From positions 23,575-46,632 of IMG/VR virus record IMGVR_UViG_3300001683_000058: a stretch of 23,058 nt of DNA; one strand, 5' to 3'. This document shows positions 9,124-17,762 of this stretch, piece by piece; position 1 is the first letter of the stretch; each line of letters opens with the position of its first letter. Origin of the DNA: a virus. Both the position numbers and the translations under genes were made by a program. Below the pieces are notes generated by a model. That model was not told the DNA's origin, ran no database searches, and saw nothing but the letters and a program-made list of their open reading frames with translations.

Positions 9124-10220
9124 TATCTTACAACCTTAAATTGATGTCGACCATCATAATATTGTACTGTTTTATTTATACCTGATCCTGATTCAATTTT
9201 AAATTCTATTCTATAAAATCTTTCAGGTTGTATACCTGCTGTTCTTAATTTAAAATAATTTCCGCTAGCATCACAACTTAGTTTAGATCCTGAATCATAA
9301 GGCACTATTACATCTTCTGTTTTATCATCTATTATAGAATAAAATGATGACGCGCTTGGTAAAGTATTGACTACCAAATACTCTGATGTTGCTGAATAAG
9401 TCTTGGCGGGATACTTTTCTCTTCCTTTAACTCTGATATTTGTCAACGTACCAACCTTGTATTCATGATTAAAATTTTCTAAACTAATTTTAAGTTGATC
9501 AAGTTGTGCAGATGTAAGAGATGTTAGTGATCCTGTATTCCATGTTGAATCATCCCAAACTGCTTCTAATTTTGGAGGAAATACTGTATGAGTATCAGAA
9601 GAAAAGAATTTATACATCCCATAATCTATGCTGCTAGTTTCTTCAGTACTATCTCTTTTAATAAGAAAGCCATCATTACTTATGCTTCCGCTTATCCAAC
9701 TATTAACAATTCCCGTCACATCAAATCTTGGATCAAACGATTTGTTTTTATCAAAAGTATATGAGCTGGAGCTAGCTTCATACCAAGTACCGCCCAAATG
9801 AGCATCAACAGTTGCCCACTTAGATTCTGTGCTAGCTGTTCTATATTTCCATGACACACCATCTTGAGTTTGCGGAACATTGATCAATTTACCTGTTCCT
9901 TCTGACCAACTTTGAGATACTGCATTAGCATATATTGTTGTTGGATCTTTTACTTCAGTAGCGCCTGCATCATATAAATTCAAATAAAATTTTACATCAG
10001 ACCCTATTTCTCCATTTACAACAGACTTAGAAATCTCTGTTAATGGAAATTGAATTAATGCTCTGCATATTGATTTAAATTGTGTAGAGTCGTCTTTAAA
10101 TGTTTTTCCAACTTCAAGTATCTCATCTTTTCCTTGGTTCTTTAAACTGTCAGTACCGGTAATGTCATTGGCTCTTAATAGCGTTGCATCTTTATCAGCA
10201 AAAATATAATAATGGGCCAT
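9123..10220 (-). CDS. DNRLRE-like tail/baseplate structural protein (365 aa)
   Basis: It begins MAHYYIFADKDATLLRAND. Residues 1-215 have the order seen in DNRLRE-type beta-sandwich domains of surface proteins: an early tag-like strand (ALIQFPLTEI), a short NLYDAGATEV strand, SWSEGTG, then FDVTGIVNSWISG followed by NDGFLIKRD. The C-terminal part (about 250-365) is another beta-rich section ending RHQFKVVR. There is no signal peptide or membrane helix. It overlaps gp6 upstream and the 99-residue gene downstream by one base each (TAATG). Sitting directly after gp6 makes a virion role very likely, perhaps filling the gp8 or a fibre-attachment position, but sequence identity to gp8 was not seen. 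Confidence 0.8.
   Translation of the reverse strand: MAHYYIFADKDATLLRANDITGTDSLKNQGKDEILEVGKTFKDDSTQFKSICRALIQFPLTEISKSVVNGEIGSDVKFYLNLYDAGATEVKDPTTIYANAVSQSWSEGTGKLINVPQTQDGVSWKYRTASTESKWATVDAHLGGTWYEASSSSYTFDKNKSFDPRFDVTGIVNSWISGSISNDGFLIKRDSTEETSSIDYGMYKFFSSDTHTVFPPKLEAVWDDSTWNTGSLTSLTSAQLDQLKISLENFNHEYKVGTLTNIRVKGREKYPAKTYSATSEYLVVNTLPSASSFYSIIDDKTEDVIVPYDSGSKLSCDASGNYFKLRTAGIQPERFYRIEFKIESGSGINKTVQYYDGRHQFKVVR
9173..9180 (-). promoter_or_regulatory. Candidate T4-type late promoter box inside the 3' end of the upstream gene
   Basis: The minus strand reads TATAAATA exactly. It lies 50 bases before the ATG at 9123, in the last codons of the DNRLRE-like gene, where a late promoter could give extra transcripts of the 99-residue gene and the giant gene. 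Exact matches also occur by chance deep inside genes of this AT-rich sequence, so the call rests on position. Confidence 0.4.
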
Positions 10221-12217
10221 TAATAATCTCCCAAAACTTTACCAACAATATCTATATTTGGAAACCTAACTTCAAATATAGAAGGATCAAGAGATGGATA
10301 AAGAATATCTTTAGAAGTTGCAGCTTTAACATTATAGATATTTCCTGAATAGCCGTTTTCTTTTTTAAATTTATTTGTAATAACAATCGTATCCTTATCA
10401 GGATTGTCATCAAGTGGCGGAACTACATTATTAACACCTTCAACCAATGATATTTGATAGGCGATGTCTTGTAAAATAATTGGCTGATTTACTTGCCATC
10501 TATCTATATCAAAATAATCTTTAACTTTTTGTATGCACTTCAATAGTATTTCATTTTTGTTATGACCCTTTTTAACATACATTGCAAATCTAACACTTAA
10601 GTTAATAACATAAGCATCCTTAATATTGATCGCATCTGTTAAGATTCTATACGGCCCAAGATAAGATTTTATATTTCGCTTTGTTGCTTCATTTACTTGA
10701 GTTAGTTTTTTGTTATGATCGTATCCTAAAACATAAAAATTAAGTGCCATCGGATTTTTCACACGGCCAGCTTCCCCCACAAGATCTGCTATAGAAACTT
10801 CTCCTCCTAACTTTTCTAATGTTGGCATATCAATGATGCCATCTTGAATTATACCTTGACCAACTTCTAATTGATCATCTTGAGTAATATAAACTTTTTG
10901 AATATTACCATACTTAGCAGGTAAATTATAAATTCTAGTAATATAATCTTCTTTTGAAACAGCTCTATTTTGTGCTTGAAAATATTGTTTTGTATTTTCT
11001 TTTATTTCTATTAATGTTTCTTCACCTCTTCCACCTGTTGCAGGAATAGAATTTGTCACAGCAAGAGAAGCTTCTGTTTCTCCTAGTAATCCTGCGTCTA
11101 AGCCTGATGCGGCTACTGTTTTATCAATGCCTGACAATGATGTTATTGATCCAGCAGGTACGTTTGCTTCTATTCCCCCACCATAAGAATATTGTATTGT
11201 TAGTGTTGTATTAGAAGGTGCTGTACCATAAACAGATGTATTTAAAAAATTTGATGGATCCAAAGCTGCTGCATTATTTAAGTAATTTGTATTTGTAAAA
11301 CTACTTCCAACCTGTGATGGATTTGGAATTATTTCTTCATCTGAAGAATTTGATGTTCCGGAACCAAATTGTAATTGTGTTTTACCCTCTATTGTAATTC
11401 TTGTTTTAAATCTATTGTTTGTTCTAGTTTGTTTAAGCAAGTATGGAGTGGTATCATTATATCCAGCTAAATTAGGATCATTTGTAGCAGTATTTGCTAT
11501 ACTCTCAAATATCAAATCTTGTGCTAATGATTCAACTTCATGCCACTTATTGCCATTTGAATCTATTACGGAAATAACTTCTAACACTCCCTTATTAGAT
11601 AATGAAATTCTATCATATGCCTTTGCAGTAGAAAATGCGAATTGCTCTGTAGTTATTGTGCCACTTACAGCTCTTACTGATTTTTTCAAAAGAAATTTTG
11701 TAGGAGAGCTATCATTAATGTCATATATCTCAATAGTTGTAGGATCTAAAGAACTAGAAAATGCAAAATTAATTTGATCTAAAGTTCTAAAAGTCTTTGA
11801 ATACTGACTAGATTCTACAAGGCTTCCTGCATTGATTGTGTATGCATAATCATAATTTGGTTTTGCACCATCACCTGTGCCCGTAGCAGGCACTGTTTGA
11901 AAAAAATCTAATTTTGTAGTTGATGGTGTAGCAATTGTTGGCTTATACCCATATGATTGTGCAATATCATATATTGTTTTCTTCTCTTCTGCGTATGCAA
12001 GAAGTGATTCTCTAAATTGTTCATCAACATAAAATGATAAAACATCACCAACATATGATGCCATTTCTATAAACATCATTCCAGGAGATGCTTCATTAAA
12101 ATCAGCATATGAATTTGGAAAATATGCCTTAGCATACTCTACTAAGTCTGATTTGAAATTATTAAAATTTTTATTTAAATAATTGACTTGTTTTGGCTGT
12201 AATTTTGTGCTTGCCAT
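10220..12217 (-). CDS. 6: Baseplate wedge protein gp6 (Baseplate_J type)
   Basis: A 665-residue protein, close to the 660 residues of T4 gp6. The N-terminus has the family's typical stretch: YLNKNFNNFKSDLVEYAKAY, then NEASPGMMFIEMASYVGDVL and FYVDEQFRESLLAYAEEKK at residues 15-80. The middle holds ATGGRGEETLIEIKENTKQY and SKEDYITRIYNLPAKYGNIQ, the Baseplate_J core, followed by PYRILTDAINIKDAYVINL. In T4, gp6 dimers form the inner ring that ties the six wedges together and to the hub. The gene comes right after gp25, as in T4, and is followed by structural genes with one-base overlaps. The ATG at 12217 directly follows the gp25 stop. Confidence 0.95.
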   Translation of the reverse strand: MASTKLQPKQVNYLNKNFNNFKSDLVEYAKAYFPNSYADFNEASPGMMFIEMASYVGDVLSFYVDEQFRESLLAYAEEKKTIYDIAQSYGYKPTIATPSTTKLDFFQTVPATGTGDGAKPNYDYAYTINAGSLVESSQYSKTFRTLDQINFAFSSSLDPTTIEIYDINDSSPTKFLLKKSVRAVSGTITTEQFAFSTAKAYDRISLSNKGVLEVISVIDSNGNKWHEVESLAQDLIFESIANTATNDPNLAGYNDTTPYLLKQTRTNNRFKTRITIEGKTQLQFGSGTSNSSDEEIIPNPSQVGSSFTNTNYLNNAAALDPSNFLNTSVYGTAPSNTTLTIQYSYGGGIEANVPAGSITSLSGIDKTVAASGLDAGLLGETEASLAVTNSIPATGGRGEETLIEIKENTKQYFQAQNRAVSKEDYITRIYNLPAKYGNIQKVYITQDDQLEVGQGIIQDGIIDMPTLEKLGGEVSIADLVGEAGRVKNPMALNFYVLGYDHNKKLTQVNEATKRNIKSYLGPYRILTDAINIKDAYVINLSVRFAMYVKKGHNKNEILLKCIQKVKDYFDIDRWQVNQPIILQDIAYQISLVEGVNNVVPPLDDNPDKDTIVITNKFKKENGYSGNIYNVKAATSKDILYPSLDPSIFEVRFPNIDIVGKVLGDY

Positions 12218-12218
12218 T

Positions 12219-12656
12219 TTATACTGTGTTCCTTGCTATGCGTAAAGAAATTGAGTCTGTTGAATTGTGACTATTTTCGATTTCATACGATAATGATATA
12301 TGCAGATAATTGTTGTCTTCTTGTGCATCAATAATTAAATTAATAATGTGTACGTGGGGTAACCATATTGATACTGCATCATTAATCTCTCCTGCTAATT
12401 TTTCCTCTAGAGAAGGATCAAAATTCTCAAATAATAAATTAAAAATATTGCTTCCAAATTCTGGCTGCCCTAATCTTTCGCCTTTGACTGTCAAAAGTAA
12501 ATTTTTTAAATTTGTTTTTGTTTGCTCAAGTATAGTTGATGAAGATGCAAAGAAACCATCTTTAGAATTCCGTATTGGAAATACAATTCCAATTTTAGAA
12601 TCCGGATCCCTGTCTCTTGCTCTAGATGACGCAGTTCTTGGATTTTCCAGTGCCAT
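12219..12656 (-). CDS. 25: Baseplate wedge protein gp25 (GPW/gp25 family)
   Basis: A 145-residue protein, near the 132 of T4 gp25. The family pattern is clear: KIGIVFPIRN at residues 21-30, LTVKGERLGQPEFGSNIFNL at about 55-74, LLFENFD, then an amphipathic helix and SIWLPHVHI near residue 100, followed by a beta-hairpin end (YLHISLSYEIEN). gp25 lies at the sheath-initiating side of the wedge in contractile tails, next to gp6 and gp53. The start overlaps the upstream stop by one base (TAATG), and the stop touches the gp6 start. The N-terminal 20 residues are charged and probably flexible. Confidence 0.93.
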   Translation of the reverse strand: MALENPRTASSRARDRDPDSKIGIVFPIRNSKDGFFASSSTILEQTKTNLKNLLLTVKGERLGQPEFGSNIFNLLFENFDPSLEEKLAGEINDAVSIWLPHVHIINLIIDAQEDNNYLHISLSYEIENSHNSTDSISLRIARNTV

Positions 12657-13132
12657 TATACAATTTTACCTTTACCGCTGTTTTTACTTAATTGTGAAGT
12701 CATTTCATTTGTAACTGGTTGAAATGATCCACCAAGCTGAGTTGCTCTTGCCCTTGTAGTTAAATATCTTTGTCCTGAATTAGTGACAATAATTCCAATT
12801 TCCAAACTATTTTCAAGATCGTTTATTAATATAGTTTTTTCTTCGATCGATATATTAGAATTAAATAGATCTTGTAAAGTACTAATTAGCGGTGCAAAAG
12901 AATTTTGTTCCATTAGCGGAACAGAAGATAAACCTCCGCCATCACCACCGCCCATAACAACATCAGCTTGTGATACATAGTCATGAAAGTCTTTAGCTTC
13001 TCTTTGAGCCTGCTCAACATTCTGTTTCATTTCTTGAATCTTGGGCTTTGTTTTAAGAAATTTATTTTTAGCTGTGTGCTCGTTTTTTCTATTAGCTATA
13101 TTTCTTGCAAGTCTACTAACTTCTAATGCCAT
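12656..13132 (-). CDS. Small coiled baseplate-module protein, unknown (158 aa)
   Basis: Residues 1-55 are strongly charged and helical (EMKQNVEQAQREAKDFHDYV), likely a coiled coil. A Gly-rich linker GGGDGGGLSS follows at about residue 61, then a mixed domain with ISTLQDLFNSNISIEEKTIL and GIIVTNSGQRYLTTRARATQ. The latter looks like a small beta-hairpin. The gene overlaps its upstream neighbour by 17 bases and gp25 by one base. In T4 the neighbours of gp25 include gp53 and gp5, but no motif ties this protein to either. A wedge or hub-assembly role is inferred from position only. Confidence 0.75.
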   Translation of the reverse strand: MALEVSRLARNIANRKNEHTAKNKFLKTKPKIQEMKQNVEQAQREAKDFHDYVSQADVVMGGGDGGGLSSVPLMEQNSFAPLISTLQDLFNSNISIEEKTILINDLENSLEIGIIVTNSGQRYLTTRARATQLGGSFQPVTNEMTSQLSKNSGKGKIV

Positions 13133-13556
13133 GTTTTTTCTCTATTGCTTTTACTACTTTAGCAGAATGACCGCTAAAAGCTTTTTTTATAAAATCCGGT
13201 GTATCAGAAGAAAACGTTCGTTCCGCTCCGGTAGCAGCTGTTTCTAATACTGCTTTTTGTTCATAGAATTTCTCTGGTGAATCAATTGCGCCGCCACCCA
13301 TAGTAGGATATGCCTCAAACTCTTCACCTGTAGATATTCCGCCTTTCGTTTCATTTAAAATTTTATTTAAAACTGGATCCTTAGCAAGTTGTTGATTGCT
13401 TGGTTCGTTACCAGTGTAATGATCAGCTGCATCAGCTTCTGATATTACTGCTGGATTTCTCATTTCCTCAATAACAATATTGATTTGTTTGGCAACTTCT
13501 TTTTCTACCATTTCTTTTACCACCTTTTTAAGTGCCATTATTGTATTTGCTTTCAT
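13116..13556 (-). CDS. Hypothetical baseplate-module protein (146 aa)
   Basis: The protein opens with a basic amphipathic helix (KKVVKEMVEKEVAKQINIVI), continues with an acidic, low-complexity middle (SEADAADHYTGNEPSNQQ; ISTGEEFEAYPTMGGG) and ends with a basic C-terminus (FIKKAFSGHSAKVVKAIEKK). AGAGGT seven bases before the ATG at 13556 supports this start; an in-frame ATG six codons later lacks such a site. It overlaps the following gene by 17 bases. The length and helical ends suggest a scaffold or chaperone-like component of the tail module, but no family was recognised. Confidence 0.72.
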   Translation of the reverse strand: MKANTIMALKKVVKEMVEKEVAKQINIVIEEMRNPAVISEADAADHYTGNEPSNQQLAKDPVLNKILNETKGGISTGEEFEAYPTMGGGAIDSPEKFYEQKAVLETAATGAERTFSSDTPDFIKKAFSGHSAKVVKAIEKKHGIRS

Positions 13557-13580
13557 TTGTGTGACCTCTTTTTTTCCTTA

Positions 13581-15104
13581 TTAACTATAATTTGCTGTTT
13601 TTGTAAAATCATCTAGCTCAGTTAGACATTCACTTAAATCGAGAATTTGTGAGTCTAGCATTGCATCAATTTGATCTTCATTTAAATCTGCATTATCAGA
13701 ATTTCCCATGCCACCTTCTCCACCAACAGACCAATCTCCTTCATTTGCATCGTATGGTATTACTGCAGGAGCTGTCAATGTTGAGCCTCCTGGTCCTATT
13801 GCTTGACCGCTACTAAGTTCATCACCAGCATTTAAATTCATGCCTGGTGGGAAATAATCATTTCCCACATCACCAAATCCAAGATCCGGATCTAAGTTAG
13901 CGTCTAAATTTGGTAGTCCACCTCCACTACCGGAGCCATCACCATCGGAGCCAGCTGAACTAGCATCCCCTAAATCTCCAACCGGTCTATCTACATAAAC
14001 TCCACCTAATGCCTCACACTCTTCTTGACTTAAGCCTGCTGCAGCACCTCGATTCATTGCACATTGTGAGATAATTTTTTGCAATAAAGCAATCAATTGT
14101 GGTAGTATTTTTGTTGCGTCAGTCATACTTTTAACAGCCATTTCAATTAATGCAGGAATCCCCATTATCATTTGGAGTGCCAGTAATAAGACTTGCACTG
14201 CCTTTAATGGAGCAAATAACCACAATAAAAGTTTTAGTGCCTTCTTCATTTTTTTAATTATCTTAGAAATTTTAGCCATAACAGCATTAATTCTAGCAAT
14301 TGCTGCTACAACTCTTTGCATTATTTCTATCAGTCTAGAAACATCAGGTAATAATTCGCAGGCTTTATCAGGATCCATGTCTACTAATGCTACTAAATTT
14401 TGTGTCTTTGCAATAAATTTTCCTGTAAGTTGCATGAGCTCATTTATTCTTTTCTGAATATCCACCCACCAAGTCATATCAAGCCCGGGAATATCTAATT
14501 CTAAATCTAAATCATCTAGCATATCTTCTAATCTAGTTTGTCCTGGTGGGGATGTACCTGCTAACTCTTGCAAACTACAGTAAGCATCATCATCATCTTC
14601 GCCACTTGGGGAAACAACTGCACCATCACTTGATACAGAAGAGTTTGTATCACTTACTGTATACGGTGCATACTTCTCTTGGCCGGTCCCATCTGTTATT
14701 TTCCCATTTATAATGAGATCGCCTACTTTTAATTCTGTTCCAGGTGCGTATACTCTTGCCTCAGCGCCCATCCCTTGATGAATAACATCAACACCATCAG
14801 CATTTGCTGTAAAGCCGTCTTCTACTATAAAATCTCCCGGGCCTAATTCTGTGCCTATAGGAAACATTTGCTCCATATTTAAGTCTATACCAAATACTTG
14901 TGCTGCTACTTGATTTTTTGCCAATTCAGCATCTGATAAACCTGTACCGGAGCCTGTGCCACCAGATCCTGTGCCACCAGATCCTGCCCCTATACCACCA
15001 GTTTTTGTTGCCGATCCGCCGATAATCTGATCACCCATCAATAAACTAGAATCTGCTTGAAGGTGTCTTTTAATTGTTGCAATATTTTTACAGTCTAGTG
15101 GCAT
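13581..15104 (-). CDS. Gly-rich protein with hydrophobic helical core, hub-associated (507 aa)
   Basis: Residues 36-56 form a Gly/Ser linker (SGGTGSGGTGSG). Residues 80-165 carry repeated short modules, GTELGPGDFI and GTELKVGDLI, and a third copy, GDELSSGQAI, near the C-terminus; these look like small beta-barrel or SAF-like elements. An acidic stretch, GEDDDDAY, is at about 169. A long helical region follows (residues 210-350) with a strongly hydrophobic core, LKLLLWLFAPLKAVQVLLLA at about 290-310. The C-terminus is again Gly/Asp-rich. The gene follows the gp5-like hub gene with a TAATG overlap, so it may be a hub or puncturing-device partner that contacts membrane. That is inference; no family was recognised. 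Confidence 0.75.
   Translation of the reverse strand: MPLDCKNIATIKRHLQADSSLLMGDQIIGGSATKTGGIGAGSGGTGSGGTGSGTGLSDAELAKNQVAAQVFGIDLNMEQMFPIGTELGPGDFIVEDGFTANADGVDVIHQGMGAEARVYAPGTELKVGDLIINGKITDGTGQEKYAPYTVSDTNSSVSSDGAVVSPSGEDDDDAYCSLQELAGTSPPGQTRLEDMLDDLDLELDIPGLDMTWWVDIQKRINELMQLTGKFIAKTQNLVALVDMDPDKACELLPDVSRLIEIMQRVVAAIARINAVMAKISKIIKKMKKALKLLLWLFAPLKAVQVLLLALQMIMGIPALIEMAVKSMTDATKILPQLIALLQKIISQCAMNRGAAAGLSQEECEALGGVYVDRPVGDLGDASSAGSDGDGSGSGGGLPNLDANLDPDLGFGDVGNDYFPPGMNLNAGDELSSGQAIGPGGSTLTAPAVIPYDANEGDWSVGGEGGMGNSDNADLNEDQIDAMLDSQILDLSECLTELDDFTKTANYS
14953..14982 (-). repeat. Two exact 15-bp tandem repeats in the Gly/Ser linker
   Basis: The 15-base unit CCTGTGCCACCAGAT (plus-strand reading) occurs twice in direct succession and encodes repeated Ser-Gly-Gly-Thr-Gly on the minus strand. 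Being a multiple of three, changes in copy number would only alter linker length. Confidence 0.85.
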
Positions 15105-16345
15105 TATAATTCAGGTCTCACTTTTTGAGATACTTTAATATTCTTACTTAATAGTAGATTCCCAATACTTTCTTTTGTTGTAGCTGATGTCCATCCGCCT
15201 AACTTATTACCTGCAGCCATTGCCGCTGGCAACACCACAACACCTCCAACGTTACCAATACCGGTAAGGCTCCCTAAATCTTTTGCTAAGTTATCTAATC
15301 TTTCAATTAGTTGGGATAGAAAAGTTACTAAACTCTCACCTAATACTGCTGATTGTAAATTATCATTATTAGTATCTCCTAACTTTACCATTTCACCAAT
15401 AATATTTGTATTTAATTTAGAAATAATATTCACTGTATTACCTGAAAATATATCTATTTGACCTGTAGTCGTACTTTCTTTTGTATTAAATATTATTCTA
15501 TCAGAATCAAGAATAATTGCAGCTGCTCCAGCTGTTGTCCAATTAGTTATATTATCAACCTTTGGTGTAACTTTAAACTTAATTTCTTCAGATCTTGTCA
15601 TATAAAGTGATGCTTTATCAGTATCAATATCTTCTACTCTTGTTGATCCAGCCGGGATTTCTGTGGTTGCCGTTGATTCATGAGAAATTCTCATTTTAAT
15701 TATAGCATTGTTCTTGCTTAGTTCCTTTTTACCTCTTGCAGCACTTGTATGATAGTCCATCCCCAATCTTATTGACTGATCATTTCTACCATTTAGCGCC
15801 CAATCTCCTGGATATTGTGTGACCGGTCTTGGATTTTTTTGATAATCAAATCCTCCAAGATAATCAACAACAGCTTCTTCATTAACTTTCTGCGGTGTAC
15901 TTCCGTCCTTTTCAAATCCTGCCATTATATTATGATTTATGCTATTACTAAAATTTAGTGGCTGAAAATAAAAAGTTTTGCCACCATAATTAATAATATT
16001 TACCATCTCTCCAACAATAGGATATGATCTAACTTGTGCATCTAAAGGTCTAATCCAACTATTTGCAGGTGACTGTGGAAATCCTACTTCTGGTAATGCT
16101 ACCTTAATACAACCAATATGGCTATTATTTAAATCACCCTCAAGATCATCTTCATTATAAATTACTTGTGTAACAGACGCTATTATTGTTTGTAATGAAA
16201 CCATTGCTGCTTCATCAATGAAATGTTGCACAATTGCTTTTACTCTGAGTTCAGTTGCACCTCTATCAGTTAGTTGCATCGTGCTGTTCGAGTCCGTATT
16301 TGCCTTAACTAAAACAACACCGGAGGTGTTTAATGCATCGGTCAT
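15104..16345 (-). CDS. 5: Baseplate hub protein, gp5-like OB-fold type without lysozyme domain (413 aa)
   Basis: Residues about 75-135 read as a gp5/VgrG-type OB fold: SHIGCIKVALPEVGF, then SWIRPLDAQVRSYPIVGEMV and IINYGGKTFYFQPLNFS. This domain opens the needle in T4 gp5 and related spike proteins. T4 gp5 has 575 residues with a lysozyme domain after the OB fold and a C-terminal triple-stranded beta-helix; here the middle is different and no lysozyme motif was seen. Around residues 270-330 are Asp/Asn-rich strands, then KLGDTNNDNLQSAVLGESLV and a helix. AGGAG seven bases before the ATG supports the start. It is the first gene of the hub/wedge cluster and overlaps the next gene by one base. 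Confidence 0.82.
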   Translation of the reverse strand: MTDALNTSGVVLVKANTDSNSTMQLTDRGATELRVKAIVQHFIDEAAMVSLQTIIASVTQVIYNEDDLEGDLNNSHIGCIKVALPEVGFPQSPANSWIRPLDAQVRSYPIVGEMVNIINYGGKTFYFQPLNFSNSINHNIMAGFEKDGSTPQKVNEEAVVDYLGGFDYQKNPRPVTQYPGDWALNGRNDQSIRLGMDYHTSAARGKKELSKNNAIIKMRISHESTATTEIPAGSTRVEDIDTDKASLYMTRSEEIKFKVTPKVDNITNWTTAGAAAIILDSDRIIFNTKESTTTGQIDIFSGNTVNIISKLNTNIIGEMVKLGDTNNDNLQSAVLGESLVTFLSQLIERLDNLAKDLGSLTGIGNVGGVVVLPAAMAAGNKLGGWTSATTKESIGNLLLSKNIKVSQKVRPEL

Positions 16346-16369
16346 AATCTAGCTCCTGACGATATTATA

Positions 16370-16744
16370 TTATGTTATGTTTAAATTAATGTCGTCTACT
16401 TCTTTTTGTAAATCTTTTGTAGCTTCTTCCAATTTACCAATGATTTGTTCTTTTTCTACATCAGATAAACCAAACTCACCATCTGAAGATTTTGACTCCA
16501 TTTGAATAACCCTTTGAACAACTGCTGCTAACTTAACTAGTACTTCATCATTCCGTATGTTTGCTTCCATATAATCACTAATCATAGGAAATAATTGCAT
16601 AGCAGAATTTGGGTCTTTGATATAAGTCATCAATTCCTGTATCAAAGTTTCAATTTGAATCTTATTTCGGTTGGAATTGTGGTCGATCTTCTTAAAAAGA
16701 TCAGCTAGGGAAGTTCCCTTAAATAATTCATAATCAGCAGACAT
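16370..16744 (-). CDS. Helical hypothetical protein between sigma factor and hub genes (124 aa)
   Basis: An all-helical, acidic protein: SLADLFKKIDHNSNRNKIQI, ETLIQELMTYIKDPNSAMQL, and a C-terminal coiled coil LEEATKDLQKEVDDINL. AAAGGA before the ATG at 16744 supports the start. It sits 24 bases before the gp5-like gene and 31 bases after the sigma factor gene, at the border between regulatory and structural genes. I have an impression of homologues in other marine T4-like phages but know no function. Confidence 0.75.
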   Translation of the reverse strand: MSADYELFKGTSLADLFKKIDHNSNRNKIQIETLIQELMTYIKDPNSAMQLFPMISDYMEANIRNDEVLVKLAAVVQRVIQMESKSSDGEFGLSDVEKEQIIGKLEEATKDLQKEVDDINLNIT

Positions 16745-16775
16745 AAAAACATCCTTTGATTATAAATATAGAGAA

Positions 16776-17498
16776 CTATGAGTTTAATCGTTTAGGATTG
16801 GATAAAATAAATATATCACCTTCTTCATCCCATTTTCCCCATAAATTTTTATAATGGCCCCTCATAACATTTAAAACTCTTGTTATGTGTTGAGTTTGAT
16901 AACCGGAAATTTCTCTAAGTAAAATGTATAGTGCTTTTTTGTTAAAAATTTCAATGGAGCCTACACGACTCATCAACTCTATAATAGAAAGTGCAATTGT
17001 AACATCACGTTCTTTTTTAAAAATAATATTAAGATTTTCTTCCCAATAGTTAACAACGGCATCAAAGAAAGCTTTTTGTTCAGACTTTTCTACAGTTCCA
17101 TCATCATAAGCTGTATTTTTTACATCCTTGTGTTTGAGATCTAAAACATCATTATGTGTTTTCATCTTTTTATAATTGTTGTTATTATGACAGATCAACC
17201 AATTTTTAACAACAACACTAAAGTAACTAAATGCTTTTCCTTTGCCTTGTTGATACTTCCCTAATCTGGTTATCATAAACGAAATTACTTCATGTTTTAC
17301 ATCTTCTAAGGGAATATCGAAATAATAAAACTTAAATGTATGAATTATATTTTCTACTAATTTTTCAAAAGGTTTGCGTAGATGCTCATTATAAATTTGA
17401 TTTTTTACTCTATGATCATTAGTATCGTTGTAAGCAATGATAGCTTCTTCAGTGTCTAATGTAAAGTACATTCTTGTTTGTGACTTTTTCTTTGGCAT
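16776..17498 (-). CDS. 55: Late-transcription sigma factor, gp55-like
   Basis: This 240-residue protein is longer than T4 gp55 (185 aa) but has its plan. A region-2-like segment at about residues 45-110 (KLVENIIHTFKFYYFDIPLE, DVKHEVISFMITRLGKYQQG, KAFSYFSVVVKNWLI) carries the FSYFS and N-W pattern typical of gp55 relatives. A C-terminal HTH-like part reads LLREISGYQTQHITRVLNVM. gp55 binds the host RNA polymerase core and recognises the TATAAATA late box; exact boxes occur at 1435-1442 and 9173-9180. AGAGGA before the ATG supports the start. It follows a small membrane protein gene at a 3-base distance. The insertion at about 115-140 (KMKTHNDVLDLKHKD) is hydrophilic. Confidence 0.85.
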   Translation of the reverse strand: MPKKKSQTRMYFTLDTEEAIIAYNDTNDHRVKNQIYNEHLRKPFEKLVENIIHTFKFYYFDIPLEDVKHEVISFMITRLGKYQQGKGKAFSYFSVVVKNWLICHNNNNYKKMKTHNDVLDLKHKDVKNTAYDDGTVEKSEQKAFFDAVVNYWEENLNIIFKKERDVTIALSIIELMSRVGSIEIFNKKALYILLREISGYQTQHITRVLNVMRGHYKNLWGKWDEEGDIFILSNPKRLNS

Positions 17499-17501
17499 TT
17501 T

Positions 17502-17762
17502 TTATTCCTCTGCTATAGTATCTAATTTATTTAAAGTTTCATGTAATGCTTTGAATATCGAGCCAACTTCATCATCAGATTCAAAAGCCCCTATTGTATC
17601 TAAATTTTTCATATCCTGAAGTACATCTTGTATTTGAAGATATGTTGCGTCAACCCACTGTTCTAATCTATCTGTCTTAGTATACAAATTATAAATTGTA
17701 TAAATCATTACAATATCGATTACACAAAATAATACAAACAATGCTATGTGTATTTCTATCAT
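17502..17762 (-). CDS. Small single-pass membrane protein (86 aa)
   Basis: Residues 3-25 (EIHIALFVLFCVIDIVMIYT) form one hydrophobic helix at the N-terminus, followed by a helical cytoplasmic or periplasmic part with TDRLEQWVDATYLQIQDVLQ and the acidic motif GAFESDDEVGSIFKAL. I recall a similar membrane-anchored small protein with a FEADDEVG motif next to gp55 in marine T4-like phages; function unknown. It overlaps the HD-domain gene by four bases (ATGA) and stops three bases before the sigma gene, so the three are likely coupled. AAGGA ten bases before the ATG serves as the ribosome binding site. Confidence 0.8.
   Translation of the reverse strand: MIEIHIALFVLFCVIDIVMIYTIYNLYTKTDRLEQWVDATYLQIQDVLQDMKNLDTIGAFESDDEVGSIFKALHETLNKLDTIAEE

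Noticed and set aside
11415-11777. Plus-strand open frame of 120 codons
   Set aside because: Shadow of the gp6 gene on the other strand.
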